Below, piece after piece: positions 36,991 through 48,223 of a stretch of 64,000 bases of DNA (position 1 is the stretch's first letter; each line of letters begins with the position of its first letter). Both the position numbers and the translations under genes were made by a program. Source of the stretch: Opisthorchis felineus (Eukaryota; Platyhelminthes; Trematoda; Opisthorchiida; Opisthorchiidae); the NCBI GenBank assembly GCA_004794785.1, contig SJOL01006426.1, positions 62,001-126,000 of the forward strand, read 5' to 3'. The notes under the pieces were generated by a model. That model worked only from the letters and a program-made list of their open reading frames with translations. It was not told the origin of the DNA and ran no database searches.

Positions 36991-39822
36991 TTTTTACAAC
37001 CAAGCTGCACTTTTATAAGCTGCTGCTTTCGGCGTGCGTTTCTTGTTCGTCAGGGCCAAGGTCGGTCATGTATGAGAGCTGGCTCAGTCGCATGTTTGAA
37101 GGGCGTTACCCGGTGGAGGGAATTCAGTATGTCATTTTTGTATACGGACTGCGTGGTACTTAGTCTGCCAGTGCGTGTGTTGGTGTTACCTCTGAGTGGT
37201 CAGTGAGCATCCGGAAGGTATCTTCGGCTGTGCTAGAGGCAAGGTAGTGTAGCGCCGCAACAGGGCATCTGTCACTGTAACATGCACGCTATAGAAGCAC
37301 CGGGAGACAGTGATTCTTAGAAGGCAGGGGCTCACAACAATTTCTGCGGATGGAAAGCAGAAAGAACGATTATGAGCCGAAACCCAGTAAGAAAGGGTGC
37401 ACATCACCAACACTTACATACAAATCAATCAACCTGGCAGACATCGTATACTACATCTCCATTGGTTGGGGAAGGAACACGCAAGATAGTATTAGCCGTT
37501 TTCAAATCACACGTTAGCACGCTTCTATGGTAGAGGATGACCCCCAAAATTCCACATCACTATCTGAGTTTGGATTTCGGAACCTAGTGCATCGGGAGTT
37601 AGTAGCGTCACGATGAGATTCCAGTCGGATATATGGTGTCAGTCCAGAAGCCCACTATAATTGCTATGCGAACCCTGGACCTTGGTGCAACAACAGAAAA
37701 TGGAACTGCAGTTTGAAAGCGCCATATTGTGGGCGGGATCTGTGCGCAGTGCAAAACTGGTCCATCTTGGACCCGCGTATGGGGGACTTCGGGCGCTGTG
37801 AGAGGCTGGGTTAAATGCATGTTTGAAAGGTGTTCCAAGCGTATGGTGGTGCCGTGTGGCAGATGACTGAGGCCGTCGTGTGTCAGGCTGCAGCCGCTGG
37901 TTGTGCAGGGCGCCAACGCAGCTCTGAAGCAGTTGTCTTATGGTGAAAGCATCAGGCCCCCAGAGCCCGACACACCCACCCTGAGACACCATGTTGATGC
38001 ACAGCAGGGTAGTCTTTATTCAGCGCTCTTGAATTGGATCCATGTGCTACTTCGCTGGTCAGAAGTGCGAGCAGGTCCAGTTACTTCTGGATGTACTTGT
38101 ATGCCTCGCAGTCCTTCCGATAGTCAGCTGTCGCGTGAAGGTCAGTCAGCCCCTTCACTCCACGTACAAAAACCACCTTGATGCTTATTTCGGTATTGGC
38201 CGCTCAGTGGTGTGCCTCACGGCATTCGATCTTCTCATTTCCGAAATACTGCGAATATGCACTTCATGTAGACGGTTAATTTAACCTCTGGGTTGCTGAC
38301 CACACTGTTTTCACGTTTTGTAATAATAACAACCTTCAGAAGGCAGATCCGTCCGTGTGAGGTTCGCTGGGCATGCTCACAAGGGCCTTGGGATTCTTAC
38401 TGGCAAGCATGCAGAAGCAAGGTGCACGCTGTTTGTCGTCCTCTCCTAGTTTTGGGGCTGAGAGCGTCGGCGCGGCCGATGCAGATTGCTGATAGCGAGT
38501 ACATGCTGTTCGTTCACGTTGGTGTTCTTTGCAGTCAGAGTTGAGCTGTGAGGCCATTCAGTGATTCGGATGCTCCGTGTCACATTCAGGTTTGAATGGT
38601 TTGGTCAGGTGAATTGTGTGGTGTCTATGTCGGTGGATGGTTAGAGTGTCAGGTGGGATGTCGATAGGCCTGCTTCTCGAAGCCCACCGTCCCCGACGAA
38701 GCGACGTGGATAGCAGTCCTCCAACAAGCTTAGATAACAAACGACCTTTCCTCTTTTCTTTCTCCGTTTGGCTAGTTGCCCTTTGTCATCTCAAGTTACA
38801 TTCAGAAGCGTCCACCACTCATGCTTCTAGCTGTGTGCAGTTTCCACATGTCTCGCAGAACCATGGCCCAGCCGGGGCCTCTGTGTGTTCCTCGTAGTCG
38901 GTGGTAATGACTTATGCACAAACATTGTGAAACCAACCGCCGCAGTACAAACTTCTGTGTCATGCAGAAAGTCAAATCCGCGATTTGGGTTTCAGCAGTT
39001 GCACATCGGGGATTTATCGCGCAAACCTAACGTCTCGGGGTATGAACACAGAAATCGGCCTAGCAGATCCTTCACAGTGTCACTCTCGTGAAATGTCCTG
39101 TGGCCTGGCTTGCATCCTGTAAGTTTCTGTACAACGAGTCTGTTTGGAAGGAAGTTTCCATGGTGACTTGGGGGTCGCCGAGCTTCTGATATGTTGCAAT
39201 AAATGGATTTCGCCCATCTCCCCCTCGTGTGACTCTTTAAAATACGCGCCTCCAGCGTCATGTTTTAGCCCGTTTTTCTACGTTTTATAGATGCGGGCGA
39301 TTTGTTTATATTGGCAATTTTTCAAAGTCACTGATTACTTTGAGCTAGGACCTTGTGCGAAATTGAAACACCGGAAGATTTGACAGGCCCAAAGGGGAAT
39401 TACGGCTGAGTATTTCTGTGATTTACAGTTAGTCCGTCGTGCAGAGCTCATTCACCTTAACTTTGTGGACGAGATCTGAAAGAGCGACTCAGTGTTTGTT
39501 TTGTGACTTCCAGGGCCAAGTCGAACTGGGTGGCCACCACCCTGCGTACTGTTTTTTCTAGAAAGTTTACTGAACTTACTGGCTTCTTTCGACCTTTTCG
39601 CTCTTGATTGGTTTGTGGGGTTGGTTACTACATCGGTTGTGCAGCCACGCCGGACGCAGAAGAGCGCTGCCGTAATTAACGAGCTAAACACACAAATACC
39701 AGGTGAATCTCGTCCACGCAGTTGTTTAACGCTTTCTCAAATGCTGTGAAGGGCAGAAACCGTGTGACTACAAATTTTTGGGTTACAATTTTCATCAAAG
39801 CTGAGCGAACCATTTGTAAGTA
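36991..39822. other. No supported gene; long antisense frames of unknown origin
   Basis: Minus frames at 37608-37992 are long and Pro/Ser-rich (for example PDTRRPQSSATRHHHTLG) and may be a repeat-family untranslated region. I could not assign them. The rest shows nothing I recognise. Confidence 0.3.
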
Positions 39823-42800
39823 ATGACCTCACTAGAGGCCAATAAGTTGTCTGCTTCCGAATCGTCGGAACAAATGGATGCTTCTGCCTTTAGAATCCCT
39901 CAGAGGGAGAATATTAGCTGTGCTATCAGGGCAACCAATCTACTTGCAAACGACATGATCGAGGTTGCCGCAGTTGATCCAGGCAGATGGGAGCCAACAA
40001 TATCACCTATGGTATTTCCCAATCCCGCGAGATTCCCAGCCACGGCACAGGCCCCGTCCCTCCTTAAAGGTTCATCATCAGGTAGAAGCCACATTCGTGG
40101 CCTCGCTGCCCGGCCTTACGCTCACAACGCTTGCCTGCACAACCCAAGGGTCTACGGTTTTGTAAGTCCGCCATGGCCTTGCCGACAAATCCGCGCCTAA
40201 TCCGACCTGCCCGCTCCAAGTCAAAAAGGCCATTAGACACTCATTTGCCGTTCATTGTGGTTCCAATCTCAGTAAATACCGAAAACCATCAAACTAGACA
40301 GCTTCTTCTTTCGCTACTCCAGGTTCACGTAATCCTCTCACTACCTACGAAAAACCAACTAACAGCTACACACGCAAACAGACTATAACAACATGGCTAT
40401 GGCCTCGTAACACTCTATTATGACGCAATCGATCGGTCAGGGTCGAATAGTTCTGCCTCTCGAGAGGCCAGAGGAAGATGACCCAACACCTCTGTGATCG
40501 GCTGAATCCATGACAAACTTCCCTCAACCACATGTGTTTTCCCCCAAACCTTCGTTCGGAATGTTCTCGGATGTTACCCCCCTTTTTTCCGTTACTCACG
40601 ATCAGTTAGGCATTTAAGAGGGGCTCGTGACAGACTGAAATCGCTGACGAACATCGCGCGGCACGAAAAACAGTACGATGCTCCTATCTACAATCGTCTA
40701 GCTATGGCTGGGAAGAAAAGCCCTGAAGTCACCATTCCGCACAAACCACTCCTACGGATATCGCCTCATACTCAAACGGCAGCCAAGTTCCTCCGATCAC
40801 TCCATCCTTATCTTAATGCCTACTACCTCGATATCTGTCCCAAAGCTGGCGACCAGGGGCCTGCCGGCTTGTATCCTCCGCTCACCCCAACTACTGGCTA
40901 CTCATCTCCCTGTTTCCCTCACCCGTAGTTTACTAACCAATCCCGAACATCCAACATCATCAAGGGGATACCCAATCAGGCATCGCCTTGTCGGACACCT
41001 GCAGAACCGTATACCTCTGCGGGACTTTCCGGTGAAATGTCTTTGAGGTGCATTCACAACCGCGCCGGCATCGTGGATAAGTACTCTAAATTAAGTGAAT
41101 TCGCGCGTCACCCTTCTCCAAAGTTCGTATTGCAGGCAGAAAGTTGGCTCATCTCCGAATTAACCTAAGTGGAGTTGATCTGCGGGGGTCCAGAGCCCTC
41201 GTCTCTACTCTTGGCGAGAAACTAACGGCGTTTCTTCTTAGCTGTCGACGCTGTGGTCGTCACTCGCCAGAATTTTTCAGATGAGCTCTGGCTTGCCCTA
41301 CACCTCAAGGGACGGAAACAGACGCTTCCCGGCCTTGTCTAACCCACTCCATCGTCTCTGGATGGAGATCATCCATATTCAGCATGCTGTAATTGGTACC
41401 AGACCGACCTCCCACCCTTAGTCATATGGGGCTTTAGCCGTGCAACATTCAACTGATGCATTTTCTTGGTCCTTCAGTTGGTATGATGGGATATATTAAC
41501 ATCCTTTCGCCATTGAGCAAGAGCGGTCATATTGTACTTTCCCGGAAACCCCTATACTACTGACGCACCGTCCCTATAACCAATACCACGGCGTTCGCAT
41601 CTCACCAGGTTAGGAAACCACCCAAGGCCGATGACTTGGTTGACCTATTCGACGATCGGGCTGGAGAATTATTGTTCCGCACCTCCGAAGCATGCAGACA
41701 TTTCATTCCATTCTGCACTCTGTACTTGTGGAAGATAAAGAAGCTCATGTGGGTAATCGAAGCCAGCTGAACCAACAACGAGCCCTGTGGCAAGCTACTC
41801 TAGGGTCTGCTGTGGAATGAACTTCAAAAGCTTAACTCACTCTCCACTGGCAGGGTGTCTATATGCTAAAATGATATGGAAGTGAAAACGAGTCACGACT
41901 ACTATCCCGTGCTCAAACATCTACGAAGCTGCTTTTCCGGCATCTCCGATCCTCACGGAAAGCCAAACCCTCCCCCATTTTCCTTCGGACTTCGCATGGT
42001 TCCCTCACCTACACATTGCATTATGCGGATTAGGACCCTGTCGCTGCCTGTGTTGTCAACGCTGGTCACTTCTTATTACCTGCATCCCAGAAACAAGATT
42101 GCGTTGAAGCGATTGTCTTCCTTCACTCGGGAATAGCTTATATGCTACTCGGGCCTGGTCCAGAGAGGATCAGCTGAAGAGTTTTTGAGTAATGTGCCCA
42201 CATTATAACCCCCATATCAACTCTTGTTCACATTTACTTTTGCCCTCCGGCCCCACTGGGGGCTCACTATACTTCTTGTTCAGCGCTGGGAACATCCGAA
42301 TGTCTGCAGTTCTCTTACTGTAACTCTCAGGACAATTGTTGTTGTTCCGACTGTACTTTTAAAGAGTCCTCCCAAGTACGCGTTGGTGGCTTGCTTTCAT
42401 TCCGTATTGTCCCCAGCGGAGTCGCGCGATTATCGGTGCCTGGACTAACGCTATCCCTAATCCTTGGTAAGTTGTCTTGTGTTCCCTTTCCGCCCGAGTG
42501 CAAACCATTACGCCATTTTGAAGACCTAAAGATGTGGTGCAGCCCCCTCGAACTTTGAGGCAGGCTGTCGGTGTCTTGGCCTCCTGGGCCAGTAATGAAT
42601 TCCTTCCCCAAAAACTTCAGAAACGCTGTTTGTCCGTCTGCATCACATCTCCTTTCCCTTTAAATTTTGCTCATAGAAAATGACGCCCTCATCCCTAGGG
42701 CTACTCACCGCAACGACATGGGAGTTTGGATTGCCCCAATCTTCTTCAATGACGGTTCTCCAAACCCTCAAGTGGGCGATCAATCTGGTCAATACATACT

Positions 42801-43497
42801 GCAGAACGTCTGAGAAACCATATCCGCCCGCATTTACTGTGTCGTATCCCACTTCTTTCCACCCCCGGATGAAAAACTACGGTGTTCTGCTCCTCGAAAC
42901 CCTACAACGTTAAGCCGCCACAAATGCCACTGCACTCTAGAGGCTTCTCTAACCCTAGTGGCTCCTGTGCCCAAGTCCGTTCCTGCTCGAACACAGCGAG
43001 CCTGGAGGATGCCTCATATACACCTAGAATTTCTTTCACTATAGAATCTATGGCCACTTTTTCACCCTCTAACAGAACATCGAACCCTTGGGATACAGCC
43101 TCGGATTCTTCAAACCCAGATATATCAGTCGATCAGAGAGAAAAATGTTCTCCCCACAGCTGTCCCACTCTTCAATGAACTCTAAATCACGCTCATCCGC
43201 GAGTCTTCTCTCTAAGTCCTTAAGTGCGATATCGGCAGCTTCTTAGCTCTCCACATGCGTCTCAATGCCCACGACTTTCTAACATCCATCTTGGCTTTTA
43301 CTGGCTTCTCCAAGCTAAGGTGCCGCTAATTATGTTAAGGCCCACCATCCCATGTGATGAAGCCCCCTCCTCCTCCCACCCTCCTTCAGATACGCCACTC
43401 GACGTACTAGTCAGACACGGGAACCGAGGCTACGGACTTTTCGCTTCCCGCTCTTGTCCAAACCTATCGAATTTGTTAGACTATCGAAGGGCCTGAA
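39823..43497 (+). pseudogene. Long broken coding region, unassigned; candidate endogenous viral structural gene
   Basis: From an ATG at 39823 the plus strand reads like protein for about 3.7 kb, moving between frames at indels. Examples are NISCAIRATNLLANDMIE (39.9 kb), HPYLNAYYLDICPKAGDQ (40.8 kb), DKYSKLSEFARHPSPKF (41.1 kb), FDDRAGELLFRTSEACRH (41.65 kb) and RFSTP-type text to 43.5 kb. The plus strand is clearly C-rich over C-poor flanks. There are at least eight frame changes and many stops. Length (near 1,200 codons), single-exon form and lack of a recognised domain would suit a captured viral capsid-type gene. No polymerase motif is seen. A decayed retrocopy or mobile-element gene is equally open. 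Confidence 0.35.
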
Positions 43498-44112
43498 CTG
43501 AAAACCGCGAAGTCGGTGGCCGTAATGTGATTTCGTGTCGGGCTGAAGGTTGAGCAACACAGGGAATGGCAGAGAATACGGACTTCAATATACGATTTAA
43601 TTTGGCTAGGTTTATCGTAAAATATATTGACTACCATGGGTGTGTATCACGTGATGGTCATCATAAACATTACAAAGTAAACATGTTTACTTCAAGTTAT
43701 TGACTTTGTCACAATACAGGTTAGAATGCTAGGGAACTTGAAAAAGACAACCTGGGTAAACGAGAGATGCAGAACAGAATTCCAATCAAAAAATCTACCT
43801 GCTGTTCACGGTCTTCCTCGGTGGACAGAGATGGACGACTGTTTATATCTCTCCGGAGGACTTAAGAGATTAGCTGCAGCGTTTTATGAAGGAGGGTAGG
43901 TGTCTAAATTATCAAGATATTCAAGCGCAAGCAGAACAGCAAGAAAAAATTCTTCCGGACATGTTATACAAGGTAGGTTGGTTCTTATCGCATCATACCC
44001 GTCACGGAAACGTGGCACTAGATTTGAAGAAGACAGAGGGAATGATTCAGATTGGACACCTTATCCTCCTTGTGAGGACGATGAGCCTTGATGAGAAACA
44101 GTACCTCATATG
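43498..44112. other. No supported gene
   Basis: A plus frame at 43900-44091 ends in the acidic text RGNDSDWTPYPPCEDDEP and could be an exon end, but no partner exon was found. Confidence 0.3.
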
Positions 44113-44150
44113 GGTCGTTAAGGTTTCGGTGCACCGAAAACTTAACGACC
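44113..44150. repeat. Near-perfect 38-bp palindrome
   Basis: GGTCGTTAAGGTTTCGGTG is followed by its reverse complement with one mismatched pair. It overlaps the next palindrome by four bases. Confidence 0.95.
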
Positions 44151-44178
44151 AACCTGTCGTCATGACGACAGGTTGGTC
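44147..44178. repeat. Perfect 32-bp palindrome next to the LTR element
   Basis: The half-site GACCAACCTGTCGTCA is followed directly by its reverse complement. It ends 14 bases before the left LTR. Confidence 0.98.
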
Positions 44179-44192
44179 CAAAACCATCCAGT

Positions 44193-44668
44193 TGTACTGG
44201 TTAACAGCCCTATGAAGCCTCTAGTGAACAGAACAAATTACTAATGTAAGTCAGATACAATGTCACAAGGAGAAACATCCAAGTAAACCTTGACTCACAG
44301 TTCACAATAGGAGAATCCGTAGTTCCGTATTCCGTTGAACCACCACATCAAGAAGAGAAAGTTCTACTTTCCTGGTATTCCAAACTTCCGGCGATCGTGA
44401 TATTAATCCACTGATGTGAATAGCTTAGTCCAGCGTTTGTAGCTGAAGTTTTTGTTCACGTTTAGAGTTAGTAGCAGCGAATGATAGCCAACTGGCAGTC
44501 ACAACCACACTCACTCAGCGAAAGTCCCAAAGTCACGTTGGACCCAACAAGCGGGCGGTTGTTGTTGTATTTCAGTAAAACAAACGTTTGTACAGTAATG
44601 TGAGTGAAATTCATAGAGAGAAAGGAGGTGATATTGAGCATGGAAAATAGCAGTTTACAGATGCTACA
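44193..44668 (-). repeat. 3' LTR of the Ty3/gypsy element
   Basis: 476 bp, starting TGTAGCAT on the minus strand and ending in CA. Aligned without gaps to 47748-48223 (offset 3555). The core 44207-44659 is identical to the other copy; all six differences fall in the terminal bases. Confidence 0.95.
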
Positions 44669-44987
44669 GAACTCCCCCCTAGAGCGTCAAATGGATGAGC
44701 ATGACGCTCGAAAATGAAATGTATCACAGTAGTTAGCCTTTGAAACGAACAGGAAGTTTGTGCTGTCGACCAGTCCTTGTCAGTGAGGGTGTATGCTGCG
44801 TTGGTCGAATGCGGGTTCGTGTGACTATGTGACTGTGTAACGGAGGGGGTTGTGATATGCTCATCATCAGGGGTTTGTCGTATGTGTACGTAGGCAACCT
44901 TTAACCGATCAATGCTAACTGTGTCTTTGCGGCCGTTGCGATCAATAACGAAGGGTTTGCCTCTTCGAGAAATCACTCTAGAAGGTA
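44611..44987 (-). pseudogene. Integrase C-terminal tail, after deletion of the integrase core
   Basis: The minus frame begins RVISRRGKPFVIDRNGRKDT and continues VSIDRLKVAYV, which is the C-terminal end of Ty3/gypsy integrases of this group. It then has a Ser/Thr/His-rich tail that overlaps the 3' LTR. The preceding pol text stops at about 44988, so the zinc-binding and DDE core of the integrase have been deleted at this junction. Confidence 0.8.
44671..44682 (-). other. Polypurine tract
   Basis: The minus strand reads CTAGGGGGGAGT two bases before the 3' LTR start TGTAGC. This is the usual place for the primer of plus-strand DNA synthesis. Confidence 0.85.
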
Positions 44988-46830
44988 ATGGCTTGTAGAT
45001 CAGTATGAGTCGTTACGATGTGGTTCACCTCAATGCGGGAGAGGGCGTCTGCAACAACATTGTCTAAACCTTCGATATATCGTTGTAAACTGCGAAATGA
45101 AATCCAGATGTCGGTTTTCTCTCGGTGAGTGTTTGTCTAGAGATGTTCTCAAGGCAAAGACGGGGGGTTCGTGATCCGTATAAATGGTGAATTTTCTACC
45201 CTCGAGGGTGTGTCGAAAATGCTTAACAGCTAGGTAGATCGCTAGGAGCTCTCTACTAAAGGTGCTGTAGTGGGTTTGTGCAGGTTGCAGTTTGCGAGAG
45301 AAGAAACAGAGGGTTTGAGTGTTATTGTTGACCACCTGCTGAAGAACTGCACCTACAGCTGTCTGTGATGCGTCCGTTTTTATTATGAGGTGACAATCAG
45401 AACTGCGGTTCAAATGGCACAGGGTGGTGACTTTCACAATAGCGGCTTTGATAGAGTTAAAAGCGGTGATAACTTCATCAGTGAATTGCAAATGTTTGGT
45501 GTTTTCTTTGAGCAAGTCGGTTAGCGGCGCTAGGATCTCTGAGCAAGGTGGAATGAATCTGCCGCAGTAGTTGACCACACCAAAAAACCGACGAAGGCTT
45601 CGGGTTGATTGAGGTAGGGGATAGCCCGAAATGGCAGTGGTTTTATCTGGCAGCGGCCGGATCCCTTCGGAGTTAATACGATGGCCGAGGAAATCAAGCT
45701 GGTCTGCTGCGAAAACACACTTGTCTGGGTTAATCGTGATACCATATTGTTGGAAGCGTTCGAAGACAGCTTGTAAGTGTAATTTGTGTTCTTCGATTAT
45801 TTCGCTTGCCACCAAGATGTCGTCAATGTAGACGAAAGCGTGGTCTAAACCACGCGGTACCTGATCTTTGAAGCGTTGGAACGTTTGAGCGGCGGTCCGC
45901 AGACCGAAAGGCATGCGTGTGAGTTTGAATAGACCGAACGGTGTAGTAATTGCTGTTTTTGGAATGTCGTCGGGGGCAACTCGTATATTGTAATAGGCAC
46001 GGACAAGGTCGATTTTGGAGAAAACCGTTTTACCATGCAATTGCGGTGCAAAATCGTGGATATGTGGTATTTCGTAAAGGTCAGGGACGGTACGACAGTT
46101 AAGCGCTCGGTAGTTGCCGCACGGTCGCCAGTCACCAGTGGATTTCTTGGGGACCAAATGTAGGGCAGAGTCCCAGCATGAATTTGAAGGCCGAATTATT
46201 CCGAGTTGCAGCATGTGGTCAAACTCGGCCTTGACGATACGCAGCTTCTCAGGGTGTAGCCGTCGAGGACGAGAATAAACCGGAGGACCAGTGGTCGTAA
46301 TGTGGTGCTCGACTAAATGTGACACACTGGAGACTGAATGGGGCGGCTTAAGCAAACTGGGAAACTTCTTAACTAAATCGTCAAAAACCGAAGTGTTTGA
46401 AATTCGGGCGATGTGGATACCGAGTGGGTAGGATGAAGCGTCGACCTGGATTGATGGGACGGAAAGTGACGTTAAAGAATCCAGAAGCTTTTGCCGTTTG
46501 ATATCGACGGCTAGGGAGAAGTTGGTCAGGAAATCAGCACCGATGATTGGGACTTGAACGTCGGCGACAGTGAAGATCCAGGGGAATGCTCGGCGAAGAC
46601 CCAGGTCGAGCGCCAGTGACTTATGACCGAAGGTAGCTATGCGAGTGCCGTTAGCCGCCTGTAATGTCGTCAGCGGGTTAGAGGAATGGCGTTTAAAGTT
46701 TCCGGCAGGAATAACGCTTGATTCTGCACCGGTGTCAACGAGGAATCGCATTCCGGTGGTCCTATCCGTAACGAAATAAAGGCGACTAGATGACTGGCCA
46801 GTGGCAGCAGTCGCCACTACTGACTGGCCA
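44988..46830 (-). pseudogene. pol: Ty3/gypsy pol: protease, reverse transcriptase, RNase H (broken)
   Basis: An open frame of about 595 codons runs from 46817 to 45030, in the -1 frame relative to the end of gag. Protease carries DTGA at residues 28-31. RT shows [11 protein letters not shown] (motif A) and [11 protein letters not shown] with YIDD near residues 330-333. RNase H shows TDAS near 480, [14 protein letters not shown] and TDHEPP. Near 45085 a small indel shifts the frame. The rest of RNase H ([11 protein letters not shown]) is readable in the next frame to about 44988, where the integrase core is deleted. RT and protease look intact, so the defect is confined to the 3' half. Confidence 0.92.
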
Positions 46831-47650
46831 GTGAGTTTCCCTGGTCAGAGGAGACGTAGGCACATGGAGGTGTACAGCGTAGAGCCTTGTCTCTGAATTT
46901 TGTATGGTAATAACAGAGACGGTTGAGATTCCGTGATGGAGTTCGTGGTTCACTTGAAACAGATCGGAACTTGTGTGGCATGGTAGTCCTCTTTAATGTG
47001 GTAACTACCCTATTAACAGTGGCTACGATCTGATCGATTTGTGCCTGCATTCAGTCAAGGAGTGCCATAACAGGGTTGCCGTTGGGCTGAATGTACTGTT
47101 GTGACGTTGAAGCGAATAAACGTTCAGAGAAACATTCTAGAATCTTGTCCGCGGTCTCAGCCAGTAACGACAGAGGGATATCGGACTGGGAAGCCAGAAC
47201 TTGGCAAGTGTTTAGGGGAGAAACTGCAACCACAGTTGCTTTAAAATCGTGTCGTCGAACGACTTGCCTGAGACCAGGCTTTGCATGTGTCGCAGAAGCT
47301 GTGATGGCGTGCAATCGCCCAGTTCGACTCCTGCAAGCAACTTTTGGTGATTCGCTTCATTAGAGGTGGCTGTCCGTTTAATTATGGCTGCTTTAAGTGT
47401 GTTGTACGGATCTGATACCGGCATGGGATCAATCACATCAATAGCCTCTGCAGCAACCACAGTCGGAAGCTGAGAAACCAGATAAGAAAACATGGTCTGT
47501 TGTGAGGTAATGTGTCGAAAGTGGAAGTAGCATTCTAGTTGAATGAACCATACTCTGAGGTTATTACCTCCAAAAGCTGGGAGTTTGACGTGAACGGCGT
47601 TTTCAAACAAGTCGGTTTTGAGTTCGTCCTCATTAGATATGGCTGAACAA
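46819..47650 (-). pseudogene. gag: Ty3/gypsy gag with CHCC motif (broken)
   Basis: The frame from about 47650 reads DELKTDLFENAVHVKLPAF and contains FGGNNLRVWFIQLECYF, typical of retrotransposon Gag. The likely start codon is changed (ATA where ATG is expected, before SNEDELK). At about 47215 a one-base shift moves the frame to NTCQVLASQSDIPLSL. A TGA at 47051-47053 follows ALLD. The last part holds CYYHTKFRDKALRCTPPC, a C-x2-H-x9-C-x3-C pattern, the CHCC motif of CsRn1-type Gag. The ORF ends at TAG 46819, overlapping pol in the -1 frame. Confidence 0.88.
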
Positions 47651-47730
47651 ATGAGTCACTGGATTAGGTAAGTGCGTATAGGAGCTACGGGAGTTCTGAG
47701 CTACCGGAAAAAATAGAACAAAACAAAAAA

Positions 47731-47743
47731 GGCGAGCTCACCA
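47731..47743 (-). other. Candidate primer-binding site
   Basis: Four bases inside the 5' LTR the minus strand reads TGGTGAGCTCGCC. TGG would pair with the CCA end of a tRNA. I did not match the rest to a specific tRNA; only the first six bases match the tRNA-Trp-type site of CsRn1. Confidence 0.6.
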
Positions 47744-47747
47744 ATTA

Positions 47748-48223
47748 TGTGGTGGTAAACGGCCCTATGAAGCCTCTAGTGAACAGAACAAATTACTAAT
47801 GTAAGTCAGATACAATGTCACAAGGAGAAACATCCAAGTAAACCTTGACTCACAGTTCACAATAGGAGAATCCGTAGTTCCGTATTCCGTTGAACCACCA
47901 CATCAAGAAGAGAAAGTTCTACTTTCCTGGTATTCCAAACTTCCGGCGATCGTGATATTAATCCACTGATGTGAATAGCTTAGTCCAGCGTTTGTAGCTG
48001 AAGTTTTTGTTCACGTTTAGAGTTAGTAGCAGCGAATGATAGCCAACTGGCAGTCACAACCACACTCACTCAGCGAAAGTCCCAAAGTCACGTTGGACCC
48101 AACAAGCGGGCGGTTGTTGTTGTATTTCAGTAAAACAAACGTTTGTACAGTAATGTGAGTGAAATTCATAGAGAGAAAGGAGGTGATATTGAGCATGGAA
48201 AATAGCAGTTTACAAGTGCTACA
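47748..48223 (-). repeat. 5' LTR of the Ty3/gypsy element
   Basis: 476-bp partner of 44193-44668, same orientation. On the minus strand it starts TGTAGCAC and ends in ACA before the primer-binding site. The flank beyond it carries TAGTTGGTCA twice in tandem. Confidence 0.95.

Larger units (their letters stand above)
44193..48223 (-). mobile_element. CsRn1-like Ty3/gypsy LTR retrotransposon, defective, 4.03 kb
   Basis: Two 476-bp LTRs in direct orientation bound gag and pol on the minus strand, with a primer-binding-type site and a polypurine tract in the right places. Gag carries a CHCC motif and pol runs protease, RT and RNase H, the order of Ty3/gypsy elements. The integrase core is missing. 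Flanks show no perfect target-site duplication (AACTA on one side against AACTG, depending on where the ends are set). The CHCC Gag motif and RT type point to the CsRn1 clade described from trematodes. Confidence 0.93.

Noticed and set aside
47091..47363. Plus-strand frame over gag
   Set aside because: Shadow of the minus-strand Gag coding region.
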